DNA from: Candidatus Levyibacteriota bacterium
Lineage (GTDB): Bacteria > Patescibacteriota > Microgenomatia > Levybacterales > UBA12049
Length of the DNA: 37,972 nucleotides
Direction of reading: 5' to 3'
Assembly (NCBI GenBank): GCA_003173895.1
Contig: PJMG01000008.1
Location: 1-37,972 of the forward strand
Part shown: positions 26,763 through 32,142 of the stretch, piece by piece
Position numbering within the stretch: position 1 is the stretch's first letter
Layout: every line of letters begins with the position of its first letter
Position numbers and translations under genes: made by a program
Notes under the pieces: model-generated
The model's input: only the letters and a program-made list of their open reading frames with translations
What the model was told of the DNA's origin: nothing
The model's database searches: none

Positions 26763-26771
26763 TGGTAAAAT
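26763..26771 (+). promoter_or_regulatory. extended -10 promoter of the secE-nusG-rplK-rplA cluster
   Basis: TGGTAAAAT (TG-n-TAAAAT) ends 13 bases before ATG 26785, giving a leader of about six bases. The -35 zone overlaps the galU -35 on the opposite strand, so the two promoters may compete. Confidence 0.45.
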
Positions 26772-26784
26772 ATAAGGATCAATT

Positions 26785-26967
26785 ATGGCTGCTCCTTTTT
26801 CTTTTTTCTCGCAAACTTGGTCAGAATTAAGAAAAGTGGTATGGCCTACTCGGGAAGAAGCAATACGCTTAACAGGAGTTGTAATAATAGTAAGTATAAT
26901 AGTTGGAGTATTTGTGGGAGGATTAGATTATATCTTTACACAACTCTTAACAATATTGGTGAAATAA
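26785..26967 (+). CDS. secE: preprotein translocase subunit SecE
   Basis: The 60-residue protein is the short single-helix form of SecE, a partner of SecY in the membrane protein-export channel. The cytoplasmic amphipathic part has the conserved SELRKVVWPTREEAIRLT (residues 13-30), followed by one membrane helix (about 31-56). It is the first gene of the usual secE-nusG-rplK-rplA order, with 18 bp to nusG. No Shine-Dalgarno is seen at the start. Confidence 0.95.
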   Translation: MAAPFSFFSQTWSELRKVVWPTREEAIRLTGVVIIVSIIVGVFVGGLDYIFTQLLTILVK

Positions 26968-26985
26968 GCAAGGAACAAACAAAAT

Positions 26986-27579
26986 ATGGATCAAATTGAA
27001 GAAGTAAAACAAGAAGAAGAAAAAGAGACAACTGATACCACAGTATCTAATACTGATGCGGGTCGTTGGTATATAGTTCACACTTATGCTGGTCATGAAC
27101 AAAGAGTCAGTAAAGCTTTAAAACAAAGAGCCCAATCTTTAGGTTTTGAAGATAAAATTTTTGATATCATTATCCCTACTCGCGAAATAACTAAAGTTTC
27201 CAGTGGTAAAAAACAACAAGTACAGGAAAAAATTTTCCCAGGTTATATTTTAGTTCGCATGATTTTAACAGATGAATCATGGCTTTTAGTTCGCACTACC
27301 CCAGGAGTTACAGCTTTTATTGGCGCTTCTAATAAACCTACTCCTATTTCAGATCAAGAAGTTGAAGCTATTAAGAAATTCATGAAGTTAGAAGAACCAC
27401 TTTTCAAAGCTTCTTTTTCCACTGGTGAGGCAGTTAAGATTAATGATGGTCCATTTGCAGATTTCTTAGGCACTATAGAAAGTATTGATGAAGCTCGCGG
27501 AAAATTAAAAGTTTTAGTTTCTATATTTGGTCGCGAAACTCCAGTAGAACTCGATTTTTTACAAGTTAGTAAAATATAA
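26986..27579 (+). CDS. nusG: transcription termination/antitermination protein NusG
   Basis: NusG binds RNA polymerase and couples it to Rho or the ribosome. The 197-residue protein has an acidic Glu/Lys/Thr-rich tail (1-25), then the NGN domain starting [15 protein letters not shown] and containing FPGYILVRM (about 84-92) and [10 protein letters not shown] complete KOW domain follows (about 144-180: [18 protein letters not shown]). AAGGA lies ten bases upstream of the ATG as a weak ribosome site. The gene sits between secE and rplK, the normal context. Confidence 0.96.
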   Translation: MDQIEEVKQEEEKETTDTTVSNTDAGRWYIVHTYAGHEQRVSKALKQRAQSLGFEDKIFDIIIPTREITKVSSGKKQQVQEKIFPGYILVRMILTDESWLLVRTTPGVTAFIGASNKPTPISDQEVEAIKKFMKLEEPLFKASFSTGEAVKINDGPFADFLGTIESIDEARGKLKVLVSIFGRETPVELDFLQVSKI

Positions 27580-27592
27580 ATAAAACAAAAAT

Positions 27593-28012
27593 ATGCCAAA
27601 GAAAGTTAAAACATTAATAAAATTAAATATTCCAGCAGGATCTGCTACCCCAGCACCACCTGTAGGACCAGCTTTGGGTCAACATGGACTTCCTATCATG
27701 GAGTTCGTGAAAGCATTCAATGATAAAACTGCAGATAAAAAAGGTACTATTTTACCAGTAGTTATTACAGTTTTTGAAGATAGAACTTTTAGCTTTATTA
27801 CTAAACAACCTCCAATTTCTGAAATGATTAAAAAAGCTATTGGTCGAGCTGGATCACAAAAACCTGGTAAAGAACCAGCAGGAAATATTTCACTTGAACA
27901 GGCTAAAAAAATAGCAACAGATAAACTAGAAGATTTAAATACTACAGATGTAGATCAAGCAGTAAAAATAGTAGCAGGTGTAGCTAGATCTATGGGAGTA
28001 ACTGTTAAATAA
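27593..28012 (+). CDS. rplK: 50S ribosomal protein L11 (uL11)
   Basis: The 139-residue protein has the normal L11 length and both domains. The N-terminal domain contains KLNIPAGSATPAPPVGPALG and QHGLPIMEFVKAFNDKT; the C-terminal rRNA-binding domain contains KQPPISEMIKKA and AGVARSMGVTVK. L11 forms the base of the ribosomal stalk with 23S rRNA. It starts 13 bp after nusG and its stop is one base before the rplA ATG, consistent with translational coupling. Confidence 0.97.
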   Translation: MPKKVKTLIKLNIPAGSATPAPPVGPALGQHGLPIMEFVKAFNDKTADKKGTILPVVITVFEDRTFSFITKQPPISEMIKKAIGRAGSQKPGKEPAGNISLEQAKKIATDKLEDLNTTDVDQAVKIVAGVARSMGVTVK

Positions 28013-28013
28013 T

Positions 28014-28898
28014 ATGGGAAAAATAAGAGTAACTACAGTTGGTGAAACAGATGAAAAACTCGCTAAAAAACGAGAAGCCAAGAAGGCGACAAAAAAAGCC
28101 ACTGAAGTCAAAGAAGAAAACTTAAAAACCAAAGATTCCAACGCAAGCGCAGGGGTGACGGGTGTGGAAGGGATTCCAGCTCACGCAGCGAATGAACATG
28201 AGTCGAGCAAGTTGGGAGGGAAACACTCGACAGGACCCCAAGCGAAAGATAAAAAAGCTAAAACTAAAAAAGTTAAGCGCGGTGCTAAAAGAATTAGATC
28301 CACTCACTACAAGACAGCTTTAGCAAAAATAGATAAAAGTAAAAACTATAATTTAAACGACGCTTTAGATGTACTTTTAGATTTACCAAAAACTAAATTT
28401 GATGAATCAGTAGAACTTCACTTTAATTTAATCGAAAAAATCCCAACCTTAACTATTTCTCTACCCCATGGAATTGGTCGAGAAATTAAAGTAGCTGTTA
28501 TGGATCCTACTAAAGACACCAAAGCCGCTAATGATTTACTCAAAGAAATGGAAAGTGGAAAAATTAATTTTGATATTTTAATCGCTCATCCATCTGCAAT
28601 GCCTATGTTAGCTAAAGTGGCTAGAATTTTAGGACCAAAAGGACTAATGCCAAATCCTAAAAATGGAACAATTTCTAGTAACACAGATCAAGCAGCTAAG
28701 AACTTTTTAGGTGGACAGGTTAATTTTAAACCAGAAGCTAAACAACCAGTCCTCCATACATTAGTAGGTAAAGTAAGTTTTGGAAAAGATAAACTTAAAG
28801 AAAATATAGAAAGTTTAATAACTGGAGTAAATAAAGGCAAAATAAAATCTTTATATCTCAAATCCACTATGTCTCCTAGTATCCGCGTTAATTTATAA
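28014..28898 (+). CDS. rplA: 50S ribosomal protein L1 (uL1) with a repeat-encoded segment in its N-terminal extension
   Basis: L1 binds 23S rRNA at the mobile stalk. The 294-residue protein is about 60 longer than a typical L1 because of an N-terminal extension (1 to about 95): a Lys/Glu-rich part, then residues 47-75 (GVTGVEGIPAHAANEHESSK and following), then another Lys-rich stretch. Residues 47-75 are encoded by the 88 bp repeat that also occurs outside genes at 23536 and 28916. The L1 fold itself is intact from about 97 (HYKTALAKID) on, with ILGPKGLMPNPKNGTISSNT (about 206-225) and a normal C-terminus ending SPSIRVNL. The gene starts one base after the rplK stop. The next gene is not rplJ, as would be usual, but an O-antigen-ligase-like gene with its own promoter. 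Confidence 0.95.
   Translation: MGKIRVTTVGETDEKLAKKREAKKATKKATEVKEENLKTKDSNASAGVTGVEGIPAHAANEHESSKLGGKHSTGPQAKDKKAKTKKVKRGAKRIRSTHYKTALAKIDKSKNYNLNDALDVLLDLPKTKFDESVELHFNLIEKIPTLTISLPHGIGREIKVAVMDPTKDTKAANDLLKEMESGKINFDILIAHPSAMPMLAKVARILGPKGLMPNPKNGTISSNTDQAAKNFLGGQVNFKPEAKQPVLHTLVGKVSFGKDKLKENIESLITGVNKGKIKSLYLKSTMSPSIRVNL
28152..28239 (+). repeat. 88 bp GC-rich repeat, copy R2, in frame inside rplA
   Basis: Complementary ends GGGGT/ACCCC; the hairpin GTCGAG (28202-28207) / CTCGAC (28226-28231); and TGGAA/TTCCA around a GGGA loop near the left end. GC is about 59% by hand count against about one third around it. AAGCG occurs on both sides (28145-28149 and 28240-28244), perhaps a target duplication, although the other copies show none. 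The frame used by rplA is also open in the other two copies. Confidence 0.9.
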
Positions 28899-28915
28899 TA
28901 ATTTAAGTAAAATCA

Positions 28916-29003
28916 GGGGTGGTGAGTGTGGAAAGGTTCCCAGCTCACGCAGCGAATGAACATGAGTCGAGCAAGTTGGGAGGGAAACACTCGACAGGAC
29001 CCC
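28916..29003 (+). repeat. 88 bp GC-rich repeat, copy R3
   Basis: It starts 17 bases after the rplA stop. From CAGCTCACGCAGCG to the end it is identical to R2; the left end varies but keeps a small hairpin (GGAAAGGTTCC). It lies upstream of the promoter of the next gene. A GTG inside it (28919) is in frame with that gene, but the promoter at 29036-29064 makes translation from there unlikely. Confidence 0.88.
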
Positions 29004-29006
29004 CGG

Positions 29007-29018
29007 TTCAGAATGACA
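29007..29018 (+). repeat. fragment of the KILRFAQND-type repeat
   Basis: TTCAGAATGACA matches the right end of the unit at 23637-23665 and directly follows R3, repeating the arrangement seen after R1. Confidence 0.5.
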
Positions 29019-29035
29019 ATATAGAGATTTTATCC

Positions 29036-29064
29036 TTGACATTATACTTTTATCTCTTTAAAGT
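29036..29064 (+). promoter_or_regulatory. leaderless-type promoter of the O-antigen-ligase-like gene
   Basis: TTGACA (29036-29041), a 17-base spacer and TAAAGT (29059-29064) end seven bases before ATG 29072, so transcription would begin at or one base before the start codon. This supports ATG 29072 rather than the upstream GTG 28919. Confidence 0.6.
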
Positions 29065-29071
29065 TAATTTT

Positions 29072-31090
29072 ATGAATGGAAATTCTAAAGTACAGATTTT
29101 TGAGACATTAATTCAAATCATTCTTGGCATTACAGTTTTATTTTTACCCTTTTTCTTTTTAACTACCCAAACTGATATTTTTGTTATTCCAAAACAACTA
29201 CTACTTATTTCCTTATCACTGCTTGGTTTTATTCTTTACGGCATAAAAATGATCTTTGATAAAAAACTAACTTTTAGACATACACCACTAGATTTACCTA
29301 TTTATCTTTTTATTTTATTTATTCTTTTATCAGCTTTATTTTCCACAGATCGCTTTGAAAGCTTAATTTATGCACTACCCTTTTTATTTGTAGGAATTTT
29401 TTATTTTGTTTTTATAAATAATGTTAAAAAATATCAGGAACTGTATTTCTTTATTCTAATTTTTATTTTTTCCAGCGTAGCTCTTTCGATATTTCAGGTT
29501 TTGACTTTTTTTAAAATCTATCCTCTTCCTTTTATAAGTTCTCATGTTCCCACTTTCTCTCCTACCGGATCACTTATGGACAGTGGAATCTTTATTTTAA
29601 CGGGACTATTAATCACACTTAGTCTAGCTATTAAATATTTACGTCAAAAAGATTTTATTCAAACAGGCATTTTTGGTCTAGTTTCAGTAGTAAATCTAAT
29701 AGCGTGCGTATATACCATATATACTATAGTTACCAAACAACAGTACTTTACACTTCCTTTCTTACCTTCATTTCAGATAGCATTTTCCGAACTTTCTGCA
29801 GATACTGGAAGAGTTTTACAAGGATTTTTACTCGGCAGTGGTTATGGTACATTTTCTGTTGATTTTACTCGCTTTAAACCAGTTTATTTTAACAATTATG
29901 AAAATCTTTGGTATTTAACCTTTAATAACTCCTTTAGCTTTATTTTAGAACTTATTACTACTACTGGTATCTTAGGTTTCTTAACTTTTCTATTTTTAAT
30001 TATAAAAACTCTTTTTAATCCTAAATCGAAACTCTCTAATCCTTTTTTCTTATCTGGAATTGGTCTCCTAATACTTTCTTTGATTTTGCCTTTTTCCTAT
30101 TTTGTTTTAACTTTATTAATCCTGGTTTTTGCTTTTCTCTCTTCATTTGAAGGTTTTAAAAAACCAAAAGAAACAGAATTTTCCTTACTTGCTATTAGAA
30201 AATTCTTCCAGGAAGATCTATCTAGAGTTAAAACTAGTTTATTTGTCCCAATAAGCTTTTTAGTATTAATAGTTATTTTTACTGCTGCTTCACTTTATTA
30301 CGTAGGAATTTATACTTTATCAGATTATTATTTTAAAACTGCTATAAATGCTGCAAATAATAATAATGGAAATCTGGCATATCAAATGGAAATTAAAGCA
30401 ATAAATACTTTTCCATACAGAGACATTTACTACACTATTTTTTCTCAAACTAATATGCAATTAGCTAATTCACTAGCTACTCTAGAACAAAATCAAACTA
30501 AAGATCAAATTCAACAAACCCAAAATACTATTATAAATTTGATTCAACAGGCTATTAATACTTCTAGAACAGCCACTTCTCTCTCTCCTCTTAAAGTGAC
30601 TAATTGGCAAAATCTGGCTTCTGTCTATAAAAGCATTATTGGAATTGGGAAAAACGCCGATACTTTCGCTATAGCATCTGTAAAACAAGCTATTATTTTA
30701 GATCCTAATAATCCTCAAGAATATATAACATTAGGAGGAATCTATTATCAACTAGGTGATTATACTGATGCTATAATCGCATTTCAAAACGCCATAAACC
30801 TAAAAACAGATTATGCTAATGCTTATTATAATTTAGGTCACGCTTATGAACAAAAAAATGACTTATCAGATGCTTTAGCTGAGTTTCAGAATGTTAAAAT
30901 TCTAGTAGCAAATGATCCGACCAACTTAAATAAAATAAATCAAGAAATTAAAGCTCTTCAAGATCAAATGAATAATACTGGTACAAATAATAAATCTAAA
31001 GTTAAAACTACCCAAGCTACTCCAGCACCAGTAGCCCAACCTCTTACTCTTCCCTCTCAAACTCCAGTCAGTTCTACCTCTTCGAAGTAA
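29072..31090 (+). CDS. O-antigen ligase/polymerase-like membrane protein with C-terminal TPRs
   Basis: From ATG 29072 the protein has 672 residues. About eleven membrane helices fill residues 1-430, including the family-typical DLPIYLFILFILLSALFSTD near the N-terminus, a long external loop with DTGRVLQGFLLGSGYGTFSV (about 245-265) and NNSFSFILELITTTGILGF, which match the Wzy_C/WaaL region. A linker and two to three TPRs follow (YITLGGIYYQLGDYTDAIIA, ANAYYNLGHAYEQKNDLSDA), then a Lys/Thr/Pro-rich tail. Relatives transfer lipid-linked glycans onto lipids or, in PglL/PilO types, onto protein Ser/Thr. With Thr/Pro-rich secreted proteins nearby, O-linked protein glycosylation is a reasonable inference but is not shown. 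The gene is independent of the ribosomal cluster. Confidence 0.85.
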   Translation: MNGNSKVQIFETLIQIILGITVLFLPFFFLTTQTDIFVIPKQLLLISLSLLGFILYGIKMIFDKKLTFRHTPLDLPIYLFILFILLSALFSTDRFESLIYALPFLFVGIFYFVFINNVKKYQELYFFILIFIFSSVALSIFQVLTFFKIYPLPFISSHVPTFSPTGSLMDSGIFILTGLLITLSLAIKYLRQKDFIQTGIFGLVSVVNLIACVYTIYTIVTKQQYFTLPFLPSFQIAFSELSADTGRVLQGFLLGSGYGTFSVDFTRFKPVYFNNYENLWYLTFNNSFSFILELITTTGILGFLTFLFLIIKTLFNPKSKLSNPFFLSGIGLLILSLILPFSYFVLTLLILVFAFLSSFEGFKKPKETEFSLLAIRKFFQEDLSRVKTSLFVPISFLVLIVIFTAASLYYVGIYTLSDYYFKTAINAANNNNGNLAYQMEIKAINTFPYRDIYYTIFSQTNMQLANSLATLEQNQTKDQIQQTQNTIINLIQQAINTSRTATSLSPLKVTNWQNLASVYKSIIGIGKNADTFAIASVKQAIILDPNNPQEYITLGGIYYQLGDYTDAIIAFQNAINLKTDYANAYYNLGHAYEQKNDLSDALAEFQNVKILVANDPTNLNKINQEIKALQDQMNNTGTNNKSKVKTTQATPAPVAQPLTLPSQTPVSSTSSK

Positions 31091-31105
31091 ATAGTAAACG
31101 TTAAT

Positions 31106-31269
31106 AGCTTGCAGAATATATTTTTAAACAGATGTTCGCTAACTTTGTTTGTAACATAAAGTTATGTCTCATTTCTCACTCGTGAAAGTTTGCTAGTAAA
31201 CTTGAATAGAACTTTAAAACCATTAAACAGCAAACTTTCAATGCTGTTTAAAAATATATTCTGCAAGCT
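31106..31269 (-). repeat. structured inverted-repeat element, copy 3
   Basis: The ends are a perfect 26 bp inverted repeat (31106-31131 with 31244-31269, tips AGCTTGCAG/CTGCAAGCT). GAAAGTTTGCT (31184-31194) pairs with AGCAAACTTTC (31229-31239). TAAAGTT (31157-31163) pairs with AACTTTA (31210-31216), interleaved. AACTTT (31141-31146) can alternatively pair with AAAGTT (31158-31163). Read on the minus strand it closely matches copy 1, including the block CACGAGTGAGAAAT. It starts 15 bases after the preceding stop codon and could act as a terminator-like hairpin. Confidence 0.85.
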
Positions 31270-31276
31270 CAAAAGT

Positions 31277-31305
31277 AAAGATCCTTCGCGCTGCTCAGGA
31301 TGACA
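31277..31305 (+). repeat. short KILRFAQND-type hairpin repeat
   Basis: AAAGATCCTTCGCGCTGCTC followed by AGGATGACA, with ATCCT/AGGAT as a stem. It lies seven bases after the structured element and five bases from the stop codon of the next (minus-strand) gene. Confidence 0.65.
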
Positions 31306-31310
31306 AGAAG

Positions 31311-31805
31311 TTATGGTGTTACACTAGGAGTGACATAAGCGGAAGTCGGACTAGGAGAAATATAACGTACTATAGGTGTAGGACTCAGCGAAGGAGCTGC
31401 TGTTATAGAAGGTTGTGTATTTTGAACTGTATTATTATTTCCCACATTAACTGGTGCTACTCTAACAATTTTATTTCTGAAAGGATCATAAAGAATAGCC
31501 ATTCCAGCTTTGGTATAAATTAAAACTTTGAAACCTTTTTTAGAACCATTAAAGAAAGGTTGATTAGTGAGCTTAGATGGATCATTTACTGTAGCAATGG
31601 TGGGTGTTTCATTTTTAGGTAAATCTATAAGCATTCCTACTTTAGAAACTAAAGTCTGTGCTTCTAATTGAGCAGATACTGTAGGGTTATTTAAAAGATC
31701 TTGAGTCTGTTTATACTGCCAAAAGAAATAGACTGCTGCCACTACTGCAAGAATTAAGATTAAACTTCCTAAAAAAATAAAAAAACCTTTTAATTTTGAT
31801 GGCAT
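31311..31805 (-). CDS. single-TM protein of a CPR-type conserved family, unknown function
   Basis: The 164-residue protein has one N-terminal membrane helix (about 8-30) and an extracellular part. The conserved core (about 60-120) reads LPKNETPTIATVNDPSKL, QPFFNGSKKGFKVLIYTK and AILYDPFRNKIVRVAPVN, a pattern I recognise from many Patescibacteria but with no known role. A Ser/Thr/Pro-rich tail ends the protein (SPTPIVRYISPSPTSAYVTP), resembling the linkers in the secreted proteins of this window. It has its own consensus promoter immediately upstream and is divergent from the small-peptide gene. Confidence 0.8.
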   Translation of the reverse strand: MPSKLKGFFIFLGSLILILAVVAAVYFFWQYKQTQDLLNNPTVSAQLEAQTLVSKVGMLIDLPKNETPTIATVNDPSKLTNQPFFNGSKKGFKVLIYTKAGMAILYDPFRNKIVRVAPVNVGNNNTVQNTQPSITAAPSLSPTPIVRYISPSPTSAYVTPSVTP

Positions 31806-31812
31806 ATGATTA

Positions 31813-31841
31813 AGTATCCTAAATAGTCATGTTTGTGTCAA
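31813..31841 (-). promoter_or_regulatory. leaderless promoter of the single-TM protein gene
   Basis: On the minus strand TTGACA (31836-31841), a 17-base spacer and GATACT (31813-31818) end seven bases before ATG 31805, so the transcript would begin at or one base before the ATG. Confidence 0.65.
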
Positions 31842-31858
31842 CAGGAAAATTATTCTGC

Positions 31859-31887
31859 TTGACTGAATATTAAAAATTAAGTACTGT
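31859..31887 (+). promoter_or_regulatory. possible promoter of the small secreted peptide gene
   Basis: TTGACT (31859-31864), a 17-base spacer and TACTGT (31882-31887). It would give a leader of about 57 bases before ATG 31951. Confidence 0.45.
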
Positions 31888-31902
31888 ATGTTAGGTTGAG
31901 AA

Positions 31903-31945
31903 CCCGCCTTTTGTTAAAAACCTAGGCGGGCAAGGAAGGAGGTGA
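31903..31945 (+). promoter_or_regulatory. leader hairpin and full-strength Shine-Dalgarno
   Basis: CCCGCCT (31903-31909) pairs with AGGCGGG (31924-31930), followed by AAGGAGGTGA (31936-31945), a ten-base match to the 16S rRNA tail, five bases before ATG 31951. GGTT/AACC at 31894-31904 could form a competing small hairpin. Such a strong ribosome site is unique in this window. The hairpin has no T-run after it, so it is not a terminator in this direction. Confidence 0.6.
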
Positions 31946-31950
31946 CATAA

Positions 31951-32091
31951 ATGAATAAAATTTTATTTTTCGCTGGTCTCTTAGTTATCGCAGGATTAGT
32001 AATCATTTCTCATCCTGTAAATGGAGCACCTGGAATGTATGGACCAGTTGCAGTTTTAACTCCTCCAATTCATTGGGTACCTTTTAGTTAA
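31951..32091 (+). CDS. small secreted peptide, 46 aa
   Basis: This short gene has every sign of being translated: a promoter-like sequence, a leader hairpin, a perfect Shine-Dalgarno at ideal spacing and its own intrinsic terminator 18 bases after the stop. The protein begins MNKILFFAGLLVIAGLVIIS, a signal peptide or single membrane helix, with a possible cleavage site after VNG or NGA (residues 24-26). The remaining 20-22 residues (APGMYGPVAVLTPPIHWVPF plus Ser) are rich in Pro and aromatic residues and contain no Cys or charged residue. I do not recognise the family. It could be a secreted signalling or antimicrobial peptide, or a small membrane protein; the sequence does not decide. Confidence 0.8.
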   Translation: MNKILFFAGLLVIAGLVIISHPVNGAPGMYGPVAVLTPPIHWVPFS

Positions 32092-32108
32092 TTTTTAGTA
32101 AATAGTTT

Positions 32109-32140
32109 AAGCAGCGCTTATTTAATAAGCGCTGCTTTTT
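32109..32140 (+). terminator. intrinsic terminator after the small peptide gene
   Basis: AAGCAGCGCTTA (32109-32120) and TAAGCGCTGCTT (32126-32137) form a perfect 12 bp stem with a 5-base loop, continued by T residues to 32140. The T-run is on the plus strand, so it serves the small peptide gene. It lies just beyond the stop of the convergent giant gene. Confidence 0.9.
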
Positions 32141-32142
32141 AT

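Noticed and set aside
28152..28239. A tRNA, group I/II intron or known ribozyme in the 88 bp repeat
   Set aside because: No cloverleaf, no group II domain V-like motif and no hammerhead core could be recognised, and in rplA the sequence is read through in frame.
28919..29071. GTG start inside R3, extending the O-antigen-ligase-like protein by 51 residues
   Set aside because: A promoter with TTGACA and TAAAGT lies downstream of it and just before ATG 29072, and the extension is only translated repeat sequence.
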